Part shown: positions 15,054 to 22,029 of the stretch, piece by piece
How the letters are laid out: each line of letters begins with the position of its first letter
How positions within the stretch are numbered: position 1 is the first letter of the stretch
Source of the DNA: Acetobacteraceae bacterium
GTDB taxonomy: Bacteria; Pseudomonadota; Alphaproteobacteria; Acetobacterales; Acetobacteraceae
Length of the DNA stretch: 29,210 bases
Direction of reading: 5' to 3'
Assembly: GCA_003164305.1 (NCBI GenBank)
Contig: PLSZ01000219.1
Location: 272-29,481, forward strand
Made by a program: the position numbers and the translations under genes
The notes under the pieces: model-generated
What the model was told of the DNA's origin: nothing
Database searches by the model: none
The model's input: the letters and a program-made list of their open reading frames with translations, nothing else

Positions 15054-16030
15054 GATGAGCGCCGTGTCATGCGCAGCCTCGGATCGACTACGTAATAAAG
15101 CAAATCCACCACCAGATTGATCAACAAAAACACCACAGAAATCAGCAGCAAATACGCCGACATCACCGGAATGTCCGCGACCGCCACCGATTGCACCAGC
15201 AACAGTCCCATGCCGGGCCATTGAAACACCGATTCGGTGACCAGCGAGAACGCGACCAGGCTGCCGAATTGCAGGCCGATGATGGTGATCACGGGCACCA
15301 GCGTGTTGCGCAGCGCATGGCCAAAATAAATCGTTCGGTTGGTCAGCCCGCGCGCCCGGGCGAAACGAATATAATCGGTCCGCAACACCTCCAGCATCTC
15401 CGCGCGCACCAGCCGCAGGATCAGTGTCATCTGAAACAATCCCAGCGTCACCGACGGCAGGATCAGCGCGCGCAGCCCCGATGCCGTCGCGAACCCCGTC
15501 GTCCACCACGATCCCACATGCACCACCGTCCCCCGCCCAAAACTGGGCAGCCAGTCCAGGCTGACCGAGAACACCAGGATCAGCAGAATCCCCACCAGGA
15601 ATGTCGGCAGCGAGACACCGATCAGGCTGCCCGCCATGAACAGCCGGGAAAACCAGCTGTCGCGATTGATCCCGGTATAAACGCCCATCGGCACCCCGAT
15701 CGCGATCGAGATCACCGTCGCGGTCAACGCCAGCTCCAACGTCGCCGGCAGGCGTTCCTTGATCAGCAGCGACACCGGCTGCGCGAGGCGATAGCTGATG
15801 CCGAACTCGCCACGCGTCGCGCCCCACAGATACCGTGCGAACTGGACGAAGAACGGCTGATCCAACCCCAGTTGATGGATCATCGCCTTGGCCTGCGCCT
15901 CGGTGTGGTCCTGGCCGAGGATGATCGACACCGGATCCCCGACATAGGCGAACAACGCGAAAGAAATCAGGCCGACCACCAGCAGGACCGGAATCGCCTG
16001 CAGCAGCCTGGTGGCGATAAAAGCGAACAT
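15050..16030 (-). CDS. dppB: Oligopeptide/dipeptide ABC transporter permease DppB
   Basis: A 326-aa permease beginning MFAFIATRLLQAIPVLLVVG, the canonical DppB N-terminal helix. It is followed by FFVQFARYLWG, GEFGISYRLAQPVSLLIKER, the EAA-type loop YIRFARARGLTNRTIYFGHA and a C-terminal YYVVDPRLR. It is the first gene of the dpp unit. No substrate-binding protein gene (dppA) is adjacent: the AI-2E permease gene lies 60 bp upstream, so the binding protein must be encoded elsewhere. The Shine-Dalgarno is weak. Confidence 0.93.
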   Translation of the reverse strand: MFAFIATRLLQAIPVLLVVGLISFALFAYVGDPVSIILGQDHTEAQAKAMIHQLGLDQPFFVQFARYLWGATRGEFGISYRLAQPVSLLIKERLPATLELALTATVISIAIGVPMGVYTGINRDSWFSRLFMAGSLIGVSLPTFLVGILLILVFSVSLDWLPSFGRGTVVHVGSWWTTGFATASGLRALILPSVTLGLFQMTLILRLVRAEMLEVLRTDYIRFARARGLTNRTIYFGHALRNTLVPVITIIGLQFGSLVAFSLVTESVFQWPGMGLLLVQSVAVADIPVMSAYLLLISVVFLLINLVVDLLYYVVDPRLRMTRRSS

Positions 16031-16090
16031 CCGCGCATGAGTAATTGGTTTCCGGCGTTATTAGAACCGCCCATGCGCGGGGAATTTCGG

Positions 16091-17143
16091 TCACTCGAGG
16101 GGGGGAACCTCGGGCTCCTCGACCTTCACCCATTCGTTCATCAGGGTGAAGCCGCCGCCAAGTAGCACCGGCCCGAGGAAAATTCCCAACAGCCCGAAGG
16201 CCAGCGCGCCGCCCAGAACGCCCAGAATGGTCAGCAGAAACGGCAAATGCGCGCCGCGGGCGATGAACCAGGGCCGGATGACGCTGTCGGCGCCGGAGAC
16301 CGCGACGACGCCATACACCCCCAGAAAGATCCCCCAGCCGATATGCCCGGTGCCGAGAAGCCACAGTGCCGCGGGAATCCACACCACCGGCGCGCCGATC
16401 GGCAACACCGACAGCACTCCCGCGACTCCGCCCAACAGCAACGGTCGCGGCACGCCGGACAACCAGAGACCGAACGAAGTCAGAATCCCTTGCACCACCG
16501 CCGTGCCGACGATGCCGTAGACAACCCCGCGCACGGTCGCGCCGGTCACCTCGGCCAGGCGCTCGGCCTGGTCCCCGGCGACCCGGCGCAACACGAGCCG
16601 CAGCCGCAGCGCGATCGGCTCCCCGTACACGTAGAAGAAGAAGGCCACGAACAGCGCCAGCAGGAACATCACCACGCCGTTGGCGATGCCGAGCACCACG
16701 CTCAGGCCACCCTCCAGGATGATGCCCAGAAACGGCCGCAACGCCTCCAGCAGGGCGCCGATATCGGCCGCCCAATGATCCCAGAGGTCCGCCACCGAGG
16801 GCCCGAGCAACGGCACGTCCCGCAGCCAATCCGGGGAGACGGGCAGGCCGCCGCGCAGCGCGTCCAGGATCACGTGACGCAGGTTGGACACATCGTCGCT
16901 GCCCCCCGGCGCGGCGAGGCCGATCGGCAGTACCAGCACGACAGCGGTCAGCGCGACCATGACCAGCGCCGCGACGCTCCGCCGGAGGTGAAGGCGGGCG
17001 CGGATCCACTCGTGCACCGGCCAGGTGGTGAACACCAGGATCGCGGCCCACAGCAAGGCGGAGAAAAACGGATACAGCACCGCGACGCAGCCCACCGCCA
17101 CGCCGCCGATCAGCAGGCCCATGAGGATTCGCTCGGCGATCAC
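16091..17143 (-). CDS. AI-2E/PerM family permease
   Basis: A polytopic membrane protein of about 350 aa. Paired N-terminal helices (GLLIGGVAVGCVAVLYPFF, ALLWAAILVFTTWPVHEWI) are typical of the PerM/TqsA family, as are the central LFVAFFFYVYGEP, VQGILTSFGLWLSGVPRPLL and a final SVIRPWFIARGAHLPFLLTI helix pair. The start is uncertain: the GTG at 17143 and the ATG at 17122 are both reasonable. The frame continues to 17611 only across the divergent hyi gene. Members export small molecules or act as Na+/H+ antiporters; substrate cannot be told here. The gene is 60 bp upstream of dppB on the same strand. Confidence 0.87.
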   Translation of the reverse strand: MIAERILMGLLIGGVAVGCVAVLYPFFSALLWAAILVFTTWPVHEWIRARLHLRRSVAALVMVALTAVVLVLPIGLAAPGGSDDVSNLRHVILDALRGGLPVSPDWLRDVPLLGPSVADLWDHWAADIGALLEALRPFLGIILEGGLSVVLGIANGVVMFLLALFVAFFFYVYGEPIALRLRLVLRRVAGDQAERLAEVTGATVRGVVYGIVGTAVVQGILTSFGLWLSGVPRPLLLGGVAGVLSVLPIGAPVVWIPAALWLLGTGHIGWGIFLGVYGVVAVSGADSVIRPWFIARGAHLPFLLTILGVLGGALAFGLLGIFLGPVLLGGGFTLMNEWVKVEEPEVPPLE

Positions 17144-17302
17144 CCGATGCGCACCCGATTTTTGTTCCTCAGCCGATTTGTCACGCCGCGCGCGGTTCCG
17201 CTGGTCCCGGGACCGTTGGTCTCGGCCCGCCTGGGCAAGGCCAGGCTGGTCAATGGTGGGGCGGCCTTGTAGCTTCCCGGCTCTTGTGATCGGAGGTCCA
17301 TC

Positions 17303-18082
17303 ATGCCGCGTTTGGCCGCTAATCTTTCCATGATGTTCAACGAGGTCCCGTTCCTGGAACGGTTTACCGCCGCGCGCAAGGCCGGGTTCGAGGGGGTGGA
17401 GTTCCTGTTCCCCTACGAATTCCCTGCCGCCGAGCTGCGCAGCCGCATGGTGGGGGAGGGCCTGACCCAGGTGCTGTTCAACATGCCGCCCGGCGACTGG
17501 ACCAAGGGCGAACGCGGGCTGGCGTCGCTGCCCGGCCGGCAGTCGGAATTCAAGGAGGGCGTCAAGCGGGCCCTGGACTACGCCGCCACGCTGGAATGCC
17601 GGCGCGTTCACTGCATGGCTGGGATCGTCCCTGCCGGCGTGTCCCTGACCACCGCCGCCGCGGTGTACGCCGCCAACCTGTCATGGGCCGCCGAGCAGGC
17701 GCGTCCCGCCGGCGTGAAACTGATGATCGAGCCGATCAATCATCGCGACATGCCGGGCTATTTTCTCAATACCCAGGCGCAGGGCGCCGCGATCGTCGAA
17801 GCCATCGGAAAGGACCGTCTGGGCCTTCAATTCGACGTTTACCACGTCCAGGTCACCGAGGGCGACATCACGAAGCGCATGGAACAGTTCATGCCGGTGA
17901 TCGATCATATGCAGATCGCCGACGTGCCGGCGCGCAACGAGCCGGGCACCGGTGAGATCGGCTGGGAGTTCGTGTTCAGGCGGATCGATGAGCTTGGGTA
18001 TATGGGCTGGGTCGGCTGCGAATACCGCCCCGCGGGAGATACCGTCGCCGGATTGGGCTGGCGGCAGAGGTTTGGGGTGTAG
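17303..18082 (+). CDS. hyi: Hydroxypyruvate isomerase / 2-oxo-tetronate isomerase family
   Basis: A 259-aa TIM-barrel sugar isomerase. The start MPRLAANLSMMFNEVPFLER and QVLFNMPPGDWTKGERGLA are characteristic of Hyi/OtnI. Expected metal ligands are visible in MIEPINHRD (Glu), QFDVYHVQ (Asp, His), IDHMQIAD (His) and GCEYRP (Glu). GGAGG is six bases upstream of the ATG. It would interconvert hydroxypyruvate and tartronate semialdehyde, or act on a 2-oxo-tetronate; with no gcl, glxR or otn genes nearby the two cannot be separated. It is divergent from the AI-2E permease gene. Confidence 0.88.
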   Translation: MPRLAANLSMMFNEVPFLERFTAARKAGFEGVEFLFPYEFPAAELRSRMVGEGLTQVLFNMPPGDWTKGERGLASLPGRQSEFKEGVKRALDYAATLECRRVHCMAGIVPAGVSLTTAAAVYAANLSWAAEQARPAGVKLMIEPINHRDMPGYFLNTQAQGAAIVEAIGKDRLGLQFDVYHVQVTEGDITKRMEQFMPVIDHMQIADVPARNEPGTGEIGWEFVFRRIDELGYMGWVGCEYRPAGDTVAGLGWRQRFGV

Positions 18083-18106
18083 GCCGAGGTGCCCCGGAGT
18101 TCGTCG

Positions 18107-18136
18107 TTGACAGAGAGTCCGTGATTCACGTATAAG
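18107..18136 (+). promoter_or_regulatory. Near-consensus sigma-70 promoter for the HTH module
   Basis: TTGACA (18107-18112) is a perfect -35, followed by an 18-bp spacer and TATAAG (18131-18136), one base from the -10 consensus. Predicted transcription starts near 18143, giving a leader of about 70 nt before the first gene. It is the strongest promoter match I found in the window. The adjacent GTGATTCACG...TATATCGCG may include an operator. Confidence 0.75.
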
Positions 18137-18211
18137 GTATATCGCGCATCACGGGGACGGCTTCTTCGACAGCCGTCTGGCGATGTCCACACCTTTTACG
18201 TGGAGATCAGA

Positions 18212-18538
18212 ATGCCGTGGCGTGTCGAAGAACTCGAGTTCGATATGGCTGGCGCCGTTCGGGCTGTCCTATGTAACGGCGAACACGTCGTCGAGTTCGT
18301 CGCGGATTTCGAATCGGGTAACCGATATATTCGTCTCAGCGGCCTGCATGTTTACGGTGGCGGGGCAAACTCTCTCGGCATTGGCGGGTTGCGAGAGTTG
18401 ATGCTCTGGGCAATGGAGCAACTTGATGTCGATGAACTCCGAATTGAGGGCGCGGCTCGCACGTCTGGGGCCAGTCCGGGACGCCGACCCCCCCCCTTTG
18501 TTTTCCGGCGACTCGGTTCCGCTAGTCCTGCGGCTTGA
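18212..18538 (+). CDS. Unknown 108-aa protein, first gene of a two-gene module
   Basis: Starts at an ATG with GGAG six bases upstream. The protein (MPWRVEELEFDMAGAVRAVL at the start) looks beta-rich in its first half (VVEFVADFESGNRYIRLSG) and ends in a basic GRRPPPFVFRR tail. I do not recognise its family; it has no signal peptide or membrane segment. The last 113 bp overlap the next gene in a +1 frame. Position (short gene first, HTH gene second, strong promoter) resembles a toxin-first toxin-antitoxin operon such as higBA, but it does not look like a RelE/HigB toxin. Toxin activity is only a hypothesis. Confidence 0.6.
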   Translation: MPWRVEELEFDMAGAVRAVLCNGEHVVEFVADFESGNRYIRLSGLHVYGGGANSLGIGGLRELMLWAMEQLDVDELRIEGAARTSGASPGRRPPPFVFRRLGSASPAA

Positions 18539-18941
18539 GGGCGCTCTCGATCGCCCGATCCCCGTTATGCAACGGCTACGCGCCGCGGGGCTGACGCTCC
18601 GTGCCGCGCACGCCGTGATCAATCGGTTGGCTGAGACTCGTTTGGCGGTCTGCCAGATCGCCGAGGGCGCCAATATCCCTGTACTCGCCGCCGACCTCGC
18701 CTCCATGAACGTCCACACTTTCCGGCGCCGCCATCTCGATCCTGGGATCATCGCCGAAGTGCGCGCTCGCCGCGGACTATCGCAGCGCGAGTTCGCCGAA
18801 GTTCTCGGCATCGATATCGATACGTTGCGAAACTGGGAGCAAGGCCGCAACAAACCCGACGCCGCCGCGCTGAATCTGGTGATGGCCTACGACAAGTCGC
18901 CCGAATTGATCGAACAGGCCGCGTTCGAGATGGTGGCTTAA
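18426..18941 (+). CDS. XRE-family HTH protein (HigA/NadS-like C-terminus)
   Basis: 171 aa from the ATG at 18426, which has GGAG seven bases upstream, inside the previous gene. The C-terminal third carries a clear helix-turn-helix, EVRARRGLSQREFAEVLGID followed by TLRNWEQGRNKPDAAAL, the pattern of HigA/NadS-type antitoxin regulators. The N-terminal region around residues 45-95 (PVMQRLRAAGLTLRAAHAVI) resembles the ribosomal L7/L12 C-terminal fold pattern; that is a weak observation. It probably binds the promoter at 18107 and autoregulates. Its stop shares TTAA with the convergent cheR stop. Confidence 0.8.
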   Translation: MSMNSELRARLARLGPVRDADPPPLFSGDSVPLVLRLEGALDRPIPVMQRLRAAGLTLRAAHAVINRLAETRLAVCQIAEGANIPVLAADLASMNVHTFRRRHLDPGIIAEVRARRGLSQREFAEVLGIDIDTLRNWEQGRNKPDAAALNLVMAYDKSPELIEQAAFEMVA

Positions 18942-19804
18942 CCCGTCCCCGTCCGCGCCGCGACACGCTGCTCCGCGGACGCCCCCGTCAGCCCATAAAC
19001 CCCACGCTCTCCGGTCAAGGGAGCGAACCGTCCCGTGATCCCCAGAACCGTTTCGGCACCGCCAAGATATAACATTCCGTCCGCCGGCATTACTGACGCG
19101 ATCGCCTCCAGCACGCGGGTTTTCGTCGGCTGATCGAAATAAATCAGCACGTTGCGGCAGAATACGATGTCGAAACGGCCCAACGGCCGCAAATCGCCCA
19201 GAAGATTGAATTCCCGGAATTGCGCCATCTGCCTGATCGCCGGCGCGATCTGCCAATGTGGATCTTCTTTCTTGAAGTACTTCATCAGATATTGCACCGG
19301 CAGCCCGCGCTGTACCTCGAACTGCGTGTATTGCCCGTTGCGCGCCCGTGTCAGCGGCTCCCGCGCGATGTCCGTGCCAACGATCTCGATCTTCCGCTCA
19401 CCCAGCAGCGCCTTGCTCTCGGCCAGGATCATCGCCAGCGAATACGCTTCCTGCCCGGTCGAGGACGCCGCGGACCAGATGCGCAGCCCATTACCCGGCG
19501 GCCGGGCGGCGATCAGCCTCGGCAACGCCTGCGTCCGGAAATGCTGAAACGGCTTGTCGTCGCGAAAGAAAAAACTCTCATTGGTGGTCATCGCCTCCAC
19601 CATCTCGCGCACCAAAGGCTCCGACCCCGGCCGCCCCAGCCGTTCCGCCAGAACGTTCAGGTCACCCAAATTCTCCCGCCGCATCATGACCGTGAGGCGG
19701 GTTTCCAGCAGATACACCTTGTCCTGGCCAATCGTCAGGCCGGACCGTGCCTTCAACAGGCCCGCCAGAGCATTGAACGCGGCGATGGTTGGCGGGGCGG
19801 TCAT
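18938..19804 (-). CDS. cheR: Chemotaxis protein methyltransferase CheR
   Basis: Methylates receptor glutamates using S-adenosylmethionine. 288 aa. The N-terminal helical domain ends with MTTNESFFFRD (72-82), then the SAM-binding stretch WSAASSTGQEAYSLAM (110-125), IVGTDIAREPL, the FNLLGDL strand and FDIVFCRNVLIYFD (211-224). The ATG at 19804 overlaps the cheB stop (ATGA); the frame open to 19909 is not used. It is the last gene of cheA-W-Y-B-R. No methyl-accepting chemotaxis protein is encoded in the window. Confidence 0.95.
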   Translation of the reverse strand: MTAPPTIAAFNALAGLLKARSGLTIGQDKVYLLETRLTVMMRRENLGDLNVLAERLGRPGSEPLVREMVEAMTTNESFFFRDDKPFQHFRTQALPRLIAARPPGNGLRIWSAASSTGQEAYSLAMILAESKALLGERKIEIVGTDIAREPLTRARNGQYTQFEVQRGLPVQYLMKYFKKEDPHWQIAPAIRQMAQFREFNLLGDLRPLGRFDIVFCRNVLIYFDQPTKTRVLEAIASVMPADGMLYLGGAETVLGITGRFAPLTGERGVYGLTGASAEQRVAARTGTG

Positions 19805-20937
19805 CGCGCCGCCACGCGCAGGAGTTCGAGCAACTTCGGCGCGATCCGCGGCAGCGGCAGCACCGCGTTGCACAGTCCCGCCTGAGCGATCGCCCCCGGC
19901 ATTCCCCAAACAACGCTCGTCGCCTCATCCTGAGCGACCGCCGCGCCGCCCGCTTCGATCACGCGGCGAGTCCCGGCCAGGCCGTCGTGACCCATCCCCG
20001 TCAGCATCGCGACCAGCACGCGGCCCTCGCACACGCTCGCAGCCGAACGCAACATCGGATCGACCGCGGGCCGGCAGAAATTCTCGGGCGGACCCGTGGA
20101 CAGCCGCGCCCTGGGTGGCGTGGACGAGGCGATGGACCGCGTCGCGCTCACGGGTGGAGCGCCGGCCTTCGCGTCGCCGCTCTCAATGATCAGATGCTTG
20201 TCGCCGGGCGCCAGATAAATCCGGCCGGGCAACAAGGGCTCGCCGTCTTTCGCCTCCGCGCAGGGCAAACCGCCCAGTTTGGTGATGTGCTCGGCGAGGA
20301 TCGGCGTGAAGGTCGCCGGCATGTGCTGCGTCAGGATCACCGGCACGTTGACCGACCGGCCCAAAGCCTGGATCAGCGTGAACAAGGCCTGAGGACCGCC
20401 CGTCGAACTGCCGATGGCCAGCAGTTTCGCGGTCAACGGCGGCGCCGGACGCGTCGCGATCATCGCCGCCGCGCGCGCCGGTGCCGCCGCGCGCTGGCGC
20501 AACCGCGCGAGACCTTTCACTTTGCTGACGATTTCCAGACGGAACCGCTCATCGGTGGCACTGCCGATCGTTGTCGGCTTCGGCACGTAATCCGACGCGC
20601 CCAGACGCAAGGCGCGCATGGCGATGTCGGCGCCGCGCGTGGTCAGGGTCGAGGCCATGATGATCCGCAAACCGGGATCGGCCTGCAACAGCAATGGCAG
20701 AGCGGCCATGCCGTCCAGCACCGGCATTTCGATGTCCAGCACCAGCACGTCGACCTTGGTCCGCTTCAATTCGTCGATCGCCATCCGGCCGTTACTGACC
20801 TTGGCGACCACCCGGATGCCCGGGTCGGCTTCCAGGATGCGGGCGATCGCGCCGCGGATGGTCGCCGAGTCGTCGCAAATCATCACCCGGGCCAGGCCAT
20901 CGCCGGCCGCGGGGTCGATCCGGGCGGCTCCACTCAC
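19801..20937 (-). CDS. cheB: Chemotaxis protein-glutamate methylesterase CheB
   Basis: Demethylates/deamidates receptors; 378 aa. N-terminal receiver domain with acidic pocket CDDS (21-24), phospho-acceptor Asp68 in LVLDIEMPVLDGM and KP at 120-121. The C-terminal esterase has AIGSSTGGPQAL (catalytic Ser about 178), LTQHMPATFT (His205), PENFCRPAVDPML and MLTGMGHDG (Asp318). It starts with GTG, forming a GTGA overlap with the cheY stop. CheA should phosphorylate it, giving feedback on adaptation. Confidence 0.95.
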   Translation of the reverse strand: MSGAARIDPAAGDGLARVMICDDSATIRGAIARILEADPGIRVVAKVSNGRMAIDELKRTKVDVLVLDIEMPVLDGMAALPLLLQADPGLRIIMASTLTTRGADIAMRALRLGASDYVPKPTTIGSATDERFRLEIVSKVKGLARLRQRAAAPARAAAMIATRPAPPLTAKLLAIGSSTGGPQALFTLIQALGRSVNVPVILTQHMPATFTPILAEHITKLGGLPCAEAKDGEPLLPGRIYLAPGDKHLIIESGDAKAGAPPVSATRSIASSTPPRARLSTGPPENFCRPAVDPMLRSAASVCEGRVLVAMLTGMGHDGLAGTRRVIEAGGAAVAQDEATSVVWGMPGAIAQAGLCNAVLPLPRIAPKLLELLRVAAR

Positions 20938-21302
20938 AACAAGCCGACCTGGCCGAGCTTGCCCACGAGGATTTCGTCGTCGAACGGCTTCATGATGTAT
21001 TCTTGCGCGCCGCTGGCGATGGCGATTTCGATGTGCGCCATGTCGTTCTCGGTGGTGCAGAACACCACCGCCGGATTGTCCGGTCCGAACTCGGCCCGCA
21101 ACGCGCGCAGGAACGTGATGCCGTCCATGACCGGCATGTTCCAGTCCAGCAGCACGAAGTCCGGCAGATCGGCGCGGCAGGCGTCCAGCGCCTGTTGCCC
21201 ATCGCCGGCCTCGGCGACGGTGCAGCCATGCGCTTCCAGGATTCGGCGCGCGACCTTGCGCACGACGCGGCTGTCATCGACGACCAGGCAGCGCGGGGCC
21301 AT
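20934..21302 (-). CDS. cheY: Single-domain response regulator CheY
   Basis: 122-aa receiver domain without an output domain. Asp9/Asp10 form the acidic pocket, Asp53 (LLDWNMPVMDG) is the phosphorylation site, Thr83/Thr84 and Lys105 (IMKPF) complete the switch. Located between cheW and cheB, it should be the CheA target that talks to the flagellar motor, or a phosphate sink. It starts 9 bp after the cheW stop. Confidence 0.93.
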   Translation of the reverse strand: MAPRCLVVDDSRVVRKVARRILEAHGCTVAEAGDGQQALDACRADLPDFVLLDWNMPVMDGITFLRALRAEFGPDNPAVVFCTTENDMAHIEIAIASGAQEYIMKPFDDEILVGKLGQVGLL

Positions 21303-21311
21303 GACGCGCCC

Positions 21312-21785
21312 TCAGCCTTGCAGCGCGTAGTCGAGCAAGCGCGCGACGTCCAAAATCACCAGCAGACGTCCGTCCAACCGGTAGATCCCGTTGCTGAACA
21401 TGGCCCAGTTGCGGCCGAGCGTGGGAGGATTCTGCTCAAACAGGGTACTGTCTAAACTCATGACTTCCGACACCTGATCGACCAGCAGCGCGTAGAGTTC
21501 CCCACCTTGCTCGGCCACCACCGACATGCGCTTCTGGCCAGGTTCCGGTGGCGGCAGGTTCAGCCGGCGCCGCAAATCGATCGCGGTCACGATGCGGCCG
21601 CGCAGATTGAGGCTTCCGGCGATGTCGGGCGGCGCCAGCGGGATGCGCGTGATCGGCTGCTCGGCCAGGATGTCGCGGACGCCCAGAACCGGTATGCCGC
21701 AAAGCTGCCCCGCCACGGTCAGCGTGACATAGACCTGTTCCTCACGGGAAACCTGATCGGCGCGGTCCAGCAAATCGACGGTCAT
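21312..21785 (-). CDS. cheW: Chemotaxis coupling protein CheW
   Basis: 157-aa scaffold that links receptors to CheA. Recognisable CheW pieces are VYVTLTVAGQLCGIPVLGVR, ITRIPLAPPDIAGSLNLRG, VTAIDLRRRL, LVDQVSEVM and GIYRLDGRLLVILD. The ATG at 21785 has AGGAG upstream; the frame extends to 21986 only by reading through the mobile element. Because the element at 21841-22026 separates it from cheA, cheW now depends on its own ribosome site and on read-through past the element's palindromes. Confidence 0.93.
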   Translation of the reverse strand: MTVDLLDRADQVSREEQVYVTLTVAGQLCGIPVLGVRDILAEQPITRIPLAPPDIAGSLNLRGRIVTAIDLRRRLNLPPPEPGQKRMSVVAEQGGELYALLVDQVSEVMSLDSTLFEQNPPTLGRNWAMFSNGIYRLDGRLLVILDVARLLDYALQG

Positions 21786-21840
21786 GTTAAACTCCTGAAT
21801 TTCGCGCGGCCCGGCGTCGTCGAAGCGCGCGGCTTCACGA

Positions 21841-22026
21841 CAGCGGTTCCCATTTCCGCCGGTCGCCGCCCTCTCCACGTCATGCTCAGGCTCGACCCGA
21901 GCATCTGTCGCCGCGCGAAGGCGGAAATTATCGAGACCGCCAACGGAGCGCGGGCTGTGAGAGATGCTCGGGTCGAGCCCGAGCATGACGGCGTGGTGTG
22001 CTCGGCGGCCATAATCAGAACTGCTG
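21841..22026. mobile_element. MITE-like element, copy 3 (between cheA and cheW)
   Basis: A 186-bp element. The left end is CAGCGGTTCCCATTTCC (21841-21857); the right end, read on the other strand, is CAGCAGTTCTGATTATG, 15 of 17 to the consensus. Flanks carry a perfect 9-bp direct repeat GCTTCACGA (21832-21840 and 22027-22035), the target duplication. Inside, two 28-bp arms (21879-21906 and 21962-21989) are inverted copies with one mismatch, each itself palindromic around CTCGACCCGAG. The right duplication contains the cheA stop codon, so insertion hit the very end of cheA without damaging it. Confidence 0.88.
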
Positions 22027-22029
22027 GCT

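Noticed and set aside
15054..17051. One 978-aa open frame covering dppC, dppB and the AI-2E gene
   Set aside because: Only the last ~312 residues resemble DppC; the rest is an Arg/Gly/Ala-rich shadow of two real genes in other frames.
17144..17611. N-terminal extension of the AI-2E permease to 506 aa
   Set aside because: It lies antisense to the well-supported hyi gene and has no membrane-protein character.
18212..18538. HigB/RelE toxin assignment for the first gene of the HTH module
   Set aside because: No RelE-like fold signature is visible; only the gene order supports a toxin role.
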